25,641 nt of DNA from a virus: the IMG/VR virus record IMGVR_UViG_3300028610_000236, positions 1 to 25,641 of that record. One strand, written 5' to 3'. Position 1 is the stretch's first letter. Every line of letters begins with the position of its first letter. The notes beneath the pieces were generated by a model. It saw nothing but the letters and a program-made list of their open reading frames with translations, had not been told where the DNA came from and did not search any database. A program made the translations under genes and the position numbers. Of this stretch, positions 12,149-20,520 are shown one piece after another.

Positions 12149-12523
12149 ATGTCACTCGAACAAGCAAAAGCACAGATCGACCGAGAGAATTGCATCGCAA
12201 ATAACATCGACGCCCTTGGCAAGAAGTGGGTAATCAAACACATCGCACACTCCACACTGTACACGGTTCGACCGGACCCAGACCGTGAGGATGCGCAGAT
12301 CCCCAAACTGTTTCAAGGCAAGTATACCCATCCGGATAGAGCACAGGCAAAGATTTCTGTACACTTGAAGAACACATGGGATAAAGCTGAAGCGGCTACT
12401 AAGCAAGCAGCCAGCAAAGCTCGAGTCGACTTGACTACACAAGGAGCTTCTCCGGAAGCCGAAGCAGAAGAGGAGGCAGCCATTGCTGACATCCTCGGCG
12501 TAGAAGAAACTACGGAAGAGTAA
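12149..12523 (+). CDS. Hypothetical 124-aa protein between tail tubular genes
   Basis: The start is placed at ATG 12149 (MSLEQAKAQIDRENC) because AGGAG lies seven bases upstream. The frame is open to 12086, but that would overlap the tail tubular A gene. The 124 residues show a globular first half (GKKWVIKHIAHSTLYTVRPDP, then IPKLFQGKYTHPDRAQ). An Ala-rich helical segment (KAEAATKQAASKARVD) follows, then a very acidic tail (EAEAEEEAAIADILGVEETTEE). No catalytic motif is seen. It overlaps the tail tubular B gene by TAATG. The function is unknown; a tail-assembly accessory is suggested only by position. Confidence 0.75.
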   Translation: MSLEQAKAQIDRENCIANNIDALGKKWVIKHIAHSTLYTVRPDPDREDAQIPKLFQGKYTHPDRAQAKISVHLKNTWDKAEAATKQAASKARVDLTTQGASPEAEAEEEAAIADILGVEETTEE

Positions 12524-14985
12524 TGCCACAACAGACTGTTCAAAAAGACTTCTTCCGTCTGAACAGGGGCCTGAATACTGAAGCCAACGAGATCAATTTC
12601 CCCGACGGTTTTACGACCGACGAGCAGAACTATGAACTCCTGGTGGACGGTTCGCGTCGCAGACGGAACGGACTAGCACAAGAGGCAGGCGGGGCACTTA
12701 AGGTGACCGGCCTGACTATTGGTGCTGCCGATGTCTTTACAGCATTCAAATGGCGAGGGGTGGATGGCATATCTGACAAGAACTTTATCGTTCATCAGGT
12801 AGGCTCCACCCTCTTCTTCACGGACGATGCAGAGACAATCAGTACTACGTATCACGCAACTGAGATTGATCTCCTAGCGCTTAAGATTGATCCGCTGACT
12901 ACAGATGCACAAGTCGCGGAGTGGCCTGTCCAGTTTTCAAGTGGGCGTGGCCATCTGTTCATCTCGCACAAGTATTTACGAACGCAGTACATCACATACA
13001 ATGCGCTAGCCGACTCCTTCTTAGTGAAGCAGATCAATATGCTGATCCGAGATTTTGATGGCATCGACGATGGTGTCGATGTGGAGCTAGCACCTTTCGG
13101 CCTGATCACGGACGATCACCGCTACAACCTCCGCAATCGAGGTTGGAAGCAGGAAGACATGGATACGTACAAGACCACGTTCGGTAAAAATCCAGCTAAG
13201 AATACCATTTGGTACACTGGCTACCGCCGACAGATTGATACCAACTTTGCAGATGAGGATGGAATCCAAGTCTTCGATGAAGACAAGATAGACGCCGAAG
13301 CCTTCGGTAACTCCTCAGCTCCACAGGGATCGTTGTTTCTTGATCCACTGAATACAACCTTCGCCGCGTCCAACTCGGGCGGCGGGTTCATCGTTCCGAT
13401 TGATGTCCCGGTCAACGGGTTCACCACGGGTAATGGCATCACAGGTGGTACGTTCGTCCTTGATGTTACCGCACATGGGCGCATCGGTGGAGACATGATT
13501 GAGATTACAGGCAGCGCCTGGACCTATCTCGCCACGAGTACAATCTTTTCGTTTAACTACAATCGAACCTATACCCTGCTCGCAGATGGGGGTACACCTA
13601 GTTCCTTTGGACAAGCAGTGCGGACAGCGGGTGATGAGACTAATAGCATCACGATTTTTGTAGGACCAATCAACTCACAGTTCGCAAACTTTGTAAGCAC
13701 GTCACCCGACGGCCAGATTGGTGGTGGGGACGCGCTTCTCAAGAGCGATGGCCAGGTGCTTTCAGTTGGTGCCGAGGCCGTGGAGTTTCACCAAGGCCGA
13801 GTGTTCTATGCAGGGTTCGATGATCAGGAGTGGACCGATACGGTCTTCTTCTCGCGCACCGCACAGAAACCGATAGCTTATGGCCAATGCCATCAGCAAG
13901 CCGACCCAACTGCTAGCGATTTCAATACGTTACTGCCGGACGACGGCGGTACGATTGTTATACCGCAACTCGGAGCCGTGCAGTCAATGCTTTCGACTCG
14001 GAGTTCCCTGCTCATCTTTTCGGAGAATGGAGTCTGGGAGATCGGCGGTGGACAACGCGGCTTCTTTACAGCCGACGGTTACTCCGTGCGGAAGATCACT
14101 GACGATGAGTGTACCTCTCACTTCAGCCCGATCCTACGGGGCAACACAGCTCTCTTCACTGGTACTAAGGGCATCTTTCAGATAGGCCCCAATGAATTCA
14201 CAGGCACGCTGGAGGCTACCAATATCAGCGAGCAACTAGTACAGTCCATCTGGAATGACATTCCGGTGGCAAACCAGAAGGTAGTGAAGACAGTTTATGA
14301 CGATGCGCTACGGCGTATCTACTTCTTGTACGGAGACAGCGGTGACAATATCAACCAGTACGCTAACGCTCTCATCCTCGACGGACGAGTCGGCGCATGG
14401 TACAAGTTTAGATTCAATGTTTCAGGCACTTCAGCGATCCTTAATGCTTATGCGATTACAGATTCTGATGCGTCAGATTCAGATAAGAAACTCAAGTGGA
14501 CCATTCAAGCGACAAATGACCTTGATACTGCGGACCTAGAGCAGCTCGACTATATCGACTACGATGGAGCAGAGAGTCCGCTCCCGTTCATGTTAACAGG
14601 ACATGACAACATCGGAGACTTCCAGCGACGTCGTCAGGCTCCGGTCATCACGGTCTTTCAAAAGCGAACCGAGACAGAGTTTGTCCCGGCTGGCAATGGC
14701 CTTGATCCAGTGAACGAGAGTTCCTGTCTCATGACAGCGAACTGGGACTGGACCGATGACAATGTCTCAGGCAAGGTGTCGACTACGAATCAGGTCTACC
14801 GTCATGTGCGAGCATTCCAGCCCGCAGGCGCTGGGCCATATGAGGACGGCTACCCCGTAGTTGTCACACGTAACAAGGTGCGTGGCCGAGGCCGCGTACT
14901 ACAACTCAGGTTTGAAGGAGAGCCTACGAAGGACACCCATATCCTTGGCTTCTCCACGAACTACAAAGTACAGAGGGCAGCATAA
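12523..14985 (+). CDS. Tail tubular protein B-like (tail nozzle)
   Basis: The 820-residue protein starts in a TAATG overlap with GGAAGAG upstream. The first 40 residues (QKDFFRLNRGLNTEANEINFPDGFTTDEQNYELLVDGSRRRRNGL, given here in part) follow the 'N-terminal Gly-Leu-Asn, then D-G-S-x-x-R-R-x-G' pattern of podovirus tail tubular B (T7 gp12-type) nozzle proteins. Central motifs include 'VEFHQGRVFYAGF' and 'MLSTRSSLLIFSENGVWEIGGGQRGFFTADGYSVRKITDDEC', the second typical of these proteins (given here split at GGG). It forms the distal nozzle through which DNA leaves. The length is close to T7 gp12. It overlaps the following 72-residue gene by TAATG. Confidence 0.9.
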   Translation: MPQQTVQKDFFRLNRGLNTEANEINFPDGFTTDEQNYELLVDGSRRRRNGLAQEAGGALKVTGLTIGAADVFTAFKWRGVDGISDKNFIVHQVGSTLFFTDDAETISTTYHATEIDLLALKIDPLTTDAQVAEWPVQFSSGRGHLFISHKYLRTQYITYNALADSFLVKQINMLIRDFDGIDDGVDVELAPFGLITDDHRYNLRNRGWKQEDMDTYKTTFGKNPAKNTIWYTGYRRQIDTNFADEDGIQVFDEDKIDAEAFGNSSAPQGSLFLDPLNTTFAASNSGGGFIVPIDVPVNGFTTGNGITGGTFVLDVTAHGRIGGDMIEITGSAWTYLATSTIFSFNYNRTYTLLADGGTPSSFGQAVRTAGDETNSITIFVGPINSQFANFVSTSPDGQIGGGDALLKSDGQVLSVGAEAVEFHQGRVFYAGFDDQEWTDTVFFSRTAQKPIAYGQCHQQADPTASDFNTLLPDDGGTIVIPQLGAVQSMLSTRSSLLIFSENGVWEIGGGQRGFFTADGYSVRKITDDECTSHFSPILRGNTALFTGTKGIFQIGPNEFTGTLEATNISEQLVQSIWNDIPVANQKVVKTVYDDALRRIYFLYGDSGDNINQYANALILDGRVGAWYKFRFNVSGTSAILNAYAITDSDASDSDKKLKWTIQATNDLDTADLEQLDYIDYDGAESPLPFMLTGHDNIGDFQRRRQAPVITVFQKRTETEFVPAGNGLDPVNESSCLMTANWDWTDDNVSGKVSTTNQVYRHVRAFQPAGAGPYEDGYPVVVTRNKVRGRGRVLQLRFEGEPTKDTHILGFSTNYKVQRAA

Positions 14986-15203
14986 TGGCATTGATGGGTG
15001 TTTCTATTGCAGGCTTAGGCAAGGCTCTTGCCAGGGCCAGGCGGATTAATAAAGCCATGAACGAAGAACAGAACGCTCGTCGGAACGCCGAGACGTTGCG
15101 ACATGTTGCACAAGAAGCTGCCGCCCCGGACCCAAGTCAAGCGGATTTCGACAAACGTCGGAGACGTATCCTTAGAGGATTAGCACGCGGGCGACCTTTC
15201 TAA
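14985..15203 (+). CDS. Hypothetical 72-aa basic protein
   Basis: The 72-residue frame lies exactly between tail tubular B and the gp14-like gene, with TAATG overlaps on both sides and GAGGG upstream. The sequence is strongly basic and helical, with a short apolar start (MALMGVSIAGLGKALARARR) and an Arg-rich end (FDKRRRRILRGLARGRPF). It could bind DNA or a membrane as part of the ejection apparatus, but the family is not recognised and the role is inferred only from position. Confidence 0.72.
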   Translation: MALMGVSIAGLGKALARARRINKAMNEEQNARRNAETLRHVAQEAAAPDPSQADFDKRRRRILRGLARGRPF

Positions 15204-15676
15204 TGGGATTCATGATCGCAGCAGCGGCCTTTAAGATTGCTGGCATCTTCCACAAGAACGATGCGCGCCTAGCACGTGAGAAAGCGAAACGCTTCAGAGA
15301 AGCAATTGGCCGGATTCAAAACAGACAGAAGAGACGGGCGTTCTTACGCCAGTTTCGTAGCGCTCAAGCTGCACAGGTTGCAGGGAGAGGAGCACGAGCA
15401 GGTGGCTTAGAGTCCTCGGCCTTCCAAGGCCAGGTCTCATCGCTCCTGACTCAAGCCAGGTTCGGCGTGTTCGAGCAAGAGTTGCAAGCTAAGTTTGCAG
15501 TACAAGCCTCAGCCGCAGAGAGCCGGGCGGCCAAGAAGGAGTTCCGAGCCAGCATCGCTGATGCAGGGTCGTCGTTCTTCGCAGGCGCAGCCGCGAACCA
15601 AGAAGTAACTGCTCCGGACGTATCAGTTGATACCAGTGGTGGTGGCGGTTTCGATGTTCCTGGAGTTGATGAATAA
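15203..15676 (+). CDS. Internal virion protein, gp14-like
   Basis: The 157-residue protein begins in a TAATG overlap with no visible Shine-Dalgarno. A short apolar start (MGFMIAAAAFKIAGIF) precedes a long basic helix. The segment AAQVAGRGARAGGLESSAFQGQVSSLLTQ (in part: GARAGGLESSAFQGQ) is the conserved pattern of small podovirus ejection proteins such as T7 gp14, which are released first and form a channel in the outer membrane. An Ala-rich helical stretch and a Gly-rich, acidic tail (SGGGGFDVPGVDE) follow. Its place directly before the two large internal proteins agrees with a DNA-ejection complex. Confidence 0.7.
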   Translation: MGFMIAAAAFKIAGIFHKNDARLAREKAKRFREAIGRIQNRQKRRAFLRQFRSAQAAQVAGRGARAGGLESSAFQGQVSSLLTQARFGVFEQELQAKFAVQASAAESRAAKKEFRASIADAGSSFFAGAAANQEVTAPDVSVDTSGGGGFDVPGVDE

Positions 15677-18600
15677 TGGTAGCACGAACTGACGAACTAT
15701 TTGATCGCCAAGCGCAATCCGAGAAGGTCAATAAGCTCTTCCAGGAAGCGCCTTCGCTCGTGGACAAAAGCGTGGCGGGCAACTATGCCCATGCGGAGTC
15801 AGCTCTCTTTGATGATCCGCCCTCTTACGAAGCTCGTAAGGAAGCCCGTATGCGTGGCACCGTATTCGACCGAGCCACCGAGATTGTCAAGGAGGAGTAT
15901 GCCGCAGGGCGGCTCCGTGAGAAGGACATCTTCGATCCGGATAACCCCCTCACCACAGCACAGCGGATGGATGCTACGATACACGAGCTGTATCGCGTCG
16001 ACCACCGAAAGTATGATCCCTACCGAAAGGCCATCATCGCTGCAATGATGATGGGTGCAGGAGAGCTACCCCTCGACAGGTTCGAGGGTGCGTACTATAA
16101 CCTCTCTGCCAGCCAGGTAGACGAGGTGACCGACAGGCTGACCGTCCAACAGCGTGAGCGAGGACGCCGAGTAGTTAACGATGTCGTGGCCAGTAAGGGC
16201 TTCACCAGCTACGGCGACATGGCTGTCAACTTCTTCGCCACCGATTTGATCCCTATTTACAATGAGTGGAACCGGTGGTTCATTGCCAAAAGCATGGAAG
16301 AGATCGTCGAAGAGATTTCCGGAAAGGAGATAGGCTCTCCCTTCAACGTCGCAGACGAGTTGGTGCCTGCTGAGATTAGGCAGAACATTCGTACAGCCCT
16401 GGTAGAGCTAGGGCCAGAACAGTACAACGAGGCGGTTAAGCGCATTGCTCTTAAGAGCGACGAGCTACTGAACAGCCCCGTATGGGGGCCGCTACTCACG
16501 AAGTATGGCTACCTAGAGTTCATGGAGAACACGTTCACCGAAGGTGTACTCACTGGACAGGATGACAAGAATACAATAGACCGGATTGTCGGTGATGTGG
16601 CCTTTGGCCTTGAAGCCATCTTCTCTGCCGCGCTCATGCGAGCGTTCGGCCAGGGAATGCGCGGTATGATACGAGGGACAGATGCTTCCACGTACCGTCA
16701 AGCGGCTCGCATCACAAACCAGACCAAGTCACGTAGTCAGTTTGACATTGACATGCAGTACGATGATGTAGCAGCAGAGTGGCGGATGCCTGCGGATGAC
16801 GCAGTCCCCGTCCTACTCCCCCGCCCGTCACGGTTTGTCAATGATATTGATGAGCTGCCCGATGGCGCTAAGCGTGTACTAGAACGCTCCGAGCGGATTC
16901 GCTCCGAGATTCTAGAGACCACAGATGGGTTCACAGGCGCTGGACTAAACGTCCGCGATAAGCGCAAGGTACTAACCCAAGAGCTAGAGAAGCTCGATGT
17001 GGCAGATGGCATAGCCTACCCACACACAGCCATGTCCACCGTTCGGATGCTTCCGAATGAGACAGGCATGGAGCTGGACGTTATTCTAGGCGAGACCGTC
17101 GAGGGTGGCTGGTCTAGCTTCGACGAAGCAGTTGATGCGTTGTTCAAGATTGATCCCCAAGGGGAACTCTTCGAACTGGTGCGTATCACCGACGACGGTA
17201 TTGTAGGCCCTGTCTTTGCTAACCGTGAGGAGTTCCTCCGCGCAGCATTCAAGGTGGATGCTCCCATTAGCGCGGCTCCGAATCAACCGGGGCTAAGGCA
17301 GGACTTCTACCTACGCTACAATCACCAACGCTTCTGGCACAATGTTGACAACAAGACAATGGGGCCAGAGACATTCCAGAACACAGGCATCATACCACGT
17401 GTCCTAGTAGCGCCCAACGGCAGACTAGGTAGTGGGCTAGATGACATCTACGGTAGCTTCGCTAACGCTTACATCAAGGAGCAGCAGCTTGTTAAGAACT
17501 TCGAGTTCATGTTCAAGCCGTTCTACGAGCTGAGTGTTACTGATAAGCGCTTTGTAACAGGTGCCTTTGAGTGGATGGAAGACTTTGGTAAGGCCCACGG
17601 GCGTGCTCCAGAGCTTGTGGAGATCTACGCCAAGTACGACGGTATCACTGAATCCCAAGTAAAGGGTATGGTTGCTGTTCGATCAGGCTACGACGTCATG
17701 CACGAACTGTTCAACCGACGTCTCTACCGGGAGTTTTCCGTAGCTGGCTTCAAGACAGCTCGCCCGACACAAGCCAATCTGCCTACCTTCCACGGCAAGA
17801 GTCTTGACCGAGCACAGGTACGGCCAGGAGAATTCCTAGATCCCTTAACAGGAGAAGGAGTTCGGCTTAGAACTCGTGACCTCGACGACCTCTACAATGC
17901 TGGTGACAGCATCATGGAACTCGACATCGCAGTCAGCGCTTCAACTTCGGCTCGCTCCCAGTACAACCAAGTAATCGTTGGTCCCGGTCGGGGCTACGAA
18001 GTAGGCGAACTGAGCACCAGGCCGCTGGTCTATTATCCCGGCTACCACTTTCGTTTCTACGATGACCCTTACTTTATCGTGAAGCACACAGACGATATGA
18101 GCGTGAACGGACAGATCTCGGGCGTGCCCATCAAGGACGCAATCCGTACGGCAGGCACCAAGCTGGAAGGGGAGGGCTTTGCTAAGCGCCTCGGAGACCT
18201 CGACGCTAAGACCGGTCGCTACAACGACCGTAAAGATACTGCGGTATCCTACGAGGTTGTGCGCGCAAGAGACATCTCACAGACAGAGAACACGCTGATG
18301 CAGAAACAGACCCTTCACAGAGAAGGCCGTCTGTTCTGGGATGATCGAAACTTCGATAGGCTGCCTGACGTAAACAACAACAGGTCTACTATTGAGGACT
18401 TCGTCCCGTCCCTAGAGCGAGGCATTGCCATTATCGCTCGGCAGCTAACCCATGAGGATTTACTTAAGGGCTTCAAGGGAGCCTTCACCGAGGAGTATGG
18501 GGACCTGGTTCCCAGAGGCTCCTTCGACGTGAAGTCGATGGCAGAAATTGTCAAGGAGCTGAGGGTATCACGTGCTAACACGTCCTCCGACCCTCTTAAG

Positions 18601-20520
18601 AAGAGGTACAACGAAGCTATTGAGCTGGTTAACTACTTCCGTCTCATCAGTGGTACGGAATCCGTAGCGATTCCAAAGATGCGAGAGGCTATGATTAGCC
18701 TCGGCTATACGTTCAACCGGTTGACGAAGGACATCCCTGGCAGTATGCCAGTGTCTCGAATGCTGGATCGGTATGCACAGCAGATGGACCCGACAAGGAC
18801 CATGCGCTCTGTAGCCTTCCACGCCTTCATGGTGTTCAGGCCCTTCCGCCAAGCATTCTTGCAGAGCCTACAGGTCTCTTACCTGGCTCCCCTTGATCCG
18901 ATTTATGTGGGTTCAGGGCGAGTATTCGGAGATGCAGTAGCACTCCGAGTGGGCGTCTCTCGACTCCGGGACTCCGGGTTTGATACTGGGATGTCGAAGT
19001 CGAAGTGGGCCAAAGTCATGGGCTTGTCCGCTAAAGAATACACACATCTTATCAAGCAGTTCGAGCGTAGTGGCTTGCTCGAGCTAGTGAACGTACACTC
19101 GTTCGCGGGCGGTGCCCGCAGGTTCAACAAGCAAGCGCTCCCTGACTCGGCAGCCGGACACATAGGCTACCGAGGTAAGCAGATGACCGTAGCCCTCCGC
19201 GATTTTATGCAGCGGATCGGCTTCGATTGGGGAGAACGCAACAACCTAACCTTTACTTATATGGTAGCCCTTCGGCGTCATATGAAGAAGAACAAACTTA
19301 AGAGCGTGCTCGATATAGACGCTCGTGATTGGGATGTCATCGGCCTCGACGCCTCTAACCTGGCACTCGGAATGATGCGCCCCAACAACTTCGGTTACCA
19401 GACGGGCCTCGCAAGCGTCGGAACACAGTTCCTTAGCTTCGGCCACAAGGCTGCGCTGGGTATACTGGGCCAGAACCCAGCGATCACCAAGCTGCAAGGC
19501 GTCAAGATCCTTATGGGTACATACCTACTCTTTGGTGCCAACATGTTTGGTGGTAGAGATTGGGTCGAAGAACAGCTTACAGTAATGGGAGTGGCTGACG
19601 CCCAGATCCCAGGGATCGACGGCGCTACACTCGTCGACCTCATCTCCGCAGGTATCGTTGAGACCGGGATCAACAAGATCCGAGAGGTCACAATGGAAGA
19701 TACGAAAGACATCGACCTGGGCTTCGCGGCTCCGGGCCTTAACGCTAAGCAGATGTGGGAGATGCAGATAGAGACCATCATCAAGCAACCAGCGATGGCC
19801 GTATTAGGGGCCTTCGGTAACGTCTTTAGCAACACACTCGAGTCATTCCAGTTCGCAAGCTGGTATGCGTCCGGGAATCCGGACATGGACCCTGTGGACA
19901 AGTTCGCTTTCACCGCTGATGCTATGCTCCGGGGCTTCTTCCCGCAGTACAACGACGTGGCAATGGCCCATCTGGGCTGGCAAATGCAGGAGTGGTACTC
20001 AGCGTCAGGGGAGGCTCTTCCAATCCGTCCCACGATGGATGCGATCCTCGCACGCGGTCTCTTAGGAGCACGCACTCGGGAAGAACTCAACTACTATGAG
20101 CTTCAAGGCGAATTATACGAGAATCAAGCCGAGATTGATGACATCGTAGAGAAAAATAAAGACTTTCTCGTACGACTTATCAATTTGAAGCAGGGTGGAG
20201 AGCTGACCAGAGAGAATTTCCACAAATATGCGGCTATGTTGAACAACATGTTTGAAAGTTGGCCCGAAGGCGTCCGCACTGTCATCCGAGAGCGCTCCTT
20301 TATGGAGGATCTCGCCAACGGTGACCCATCGGTCGCATCACAGCTCATTGAAGCTATGGATGACGGCACTTTTCGACCTAATATGAACCACATGATCGAC
20401 AACATGCCGGATATCCCTCCCCAAGAGCGAGAGCGCTTGAAACTCTTAGCAGAGGAGGTCTGGACAGACTTCCAACAGCTCGACAAACGTGAACTAGATA
20501 GAATAGAGGAACAGCAATAA
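15676..20520 (+). CDS. Giant internal virion (DNA ejection) protein, 1614 aa
   Basis: This is the largest gene in the window, joined to its neighbours by TAATG at both ends. T7 gp16, the equivalent ejection protein, has 1318 residues. The sequence is mainly helical with charged surfaces. Apolar stretches that could insert into a membrane lie near residues 305-335 (GDVAFGLEAIFSAALMRAFG) and 1275-1295 (ILMGTYLLFGANMFGG). Residues near 1045-1080 (AFHAFMVFRPFRQAFLQSLQ) match the C-terminal region seen in large podovirus ejection proteins. No lytic transglycosylase, HEXXH or RNA polymerase motif was found by eye. It presumably extends the conduit across the envelope and helps pull DNA in. The exact counterpart among gp15 and gp16 is uncertain. 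Confidence 0.75.
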   Translation: MVARTDELFDRQAQSEKVNKLFQEAPSLVDKSVAGNYAHAESALFDDPPSYEARKEARMRGTVFDRATEIVKEEYAAGRLREKDIFDPDNPLTTAQRMDATIHELYRVDHRKYDPYRKAIIAAMMMGAGELPLDRFEGAYYNLSASQVDEVTDRLTVQQRERGRRVVNDVVASKGFTSYGDMAVNFFATDLIPIYNEWNRWFIAKSMEEIVEEISGKEIGSPFNVADELVPAEIRQNIRTALVELGPEQYNEAVKRIALKSDELLNSPVWGPLLTKYGYLEFMENTFTEGVLTGQDDKNTIDRIVGDVAFGLEAIFSAALMRAFGQGMRGMIRGTDASTYRQAARITNQTKSRSQFDIDMQYDDVAAEWRMPADDAVPVLLPRPSRFVNDIDELPDGAKRVLERSERIRSEILETTDGFTGAGLNVRDKRKVLTQELEKLDVADGIAYPHTAMSTVRMLPNETGMELDVILGETVEGGWSSFDEAVDALFKIDPQGELFELVRITDDGIVGPVFANREEFLRAAFKVDAPISAAPNQPGLRQDFYLRYNHQRFWHNVDNKTMGPETFQNTGIIPRVLVAPNGRLGSGLDDIYGSFANAYIKEQQLVKNFEFMFKPFYELSVTDKRFVTGAFEWMEDFGKAHGRAPELVEIYAKYDGITESQVKGMVAVRSGYDVMHELFNRRLYREFSVAGFKTARPTQANLPTFHGKSLDRAQVRPGEFLDPLTGEGVRLRTRDLDDLYNAGDSIMELDIAVSASTSARSQYNQVIVGPGRGYEVGELSTRPLVYYPGYHFRFYDDPYFIVKHTDDMSVNGQISGVPIKDAIRTAGTKLEGEGFAKRLGDLDAKTGRYNDRKDTAVSYEVVRARDISQTENTLMQKQTLHREGRLFWDDRNFDRLPDVNNNRSTIEDFVPSLERGIAIIARQLTHEDLLKGFKGAFTEEYGDLVPRGSFDVKSMAEIVKELRVSRANTSSDPLKKRYNEAIELVNYFRLISGTESVAIPKMREAMISLGYTFNRLTKDIPGSMPVSRMLDRYAQQMDPTRTMRSVAFHAFMVFRPFRQAFLQSLQVSYLAPLDPIYVGSGRVFGDAVALRVGVSRLRDSGFDTGMSKSKWAKVMGLSAKEYTHLIKQFERSGLLELVNVHSFAGGARRFNKQALPDSAAGHIGYRGKQMTVALRDFMQRIGFDWGERNNLTFTYMVALRRHMKKNKLKSVLDIDARDWDVIGLDASNLALGMMRPNNFGYQTGLASVGTQFLSFGHKAALGILGQNPAITKLQGVKILMGTYLLFGANMFGGRDWVEEQLTVMGVADAQIPGIDGATLVDLISAGIVETGINKIREVTMEDTKDIDLGFAAPGLNAKQMWEMQIETIIKQPAMAVLGAFGNVFSNTLESFQFASWYASGNPDMDPVDKFAFTADAMLRGFFPQYNDVAMAHLGWQMQEWYSASGEALPIRPTMDAILARGLLGARTREELNYYELQGELYENQAEIDDIVEKNKDFLVRLINLKQGGELTRENFHKYAAMLNNMFESWPEGVRTVIRERSFMEDLANGDPSVASQLIEAMDDGTFRPNMNHMIDNMPDIPPQERERLKLLAEEVWTDFQQLDKRELDRIEEQQ

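Noticed and set aside
19395-20090. 231-codon minus-strand frame
   Set aside because: Antisense to the giant internal virion gene and rich in Ser and Pro, as expected from a shadow of its codon use.
15676-20520. Giant protein as an N4-type virion RNA polymerase that would read the hairpins
   Set aside because: It is less than half the length of the N4 enzyme and no polymerase motifs were recognised; its features fit an ejection protein.
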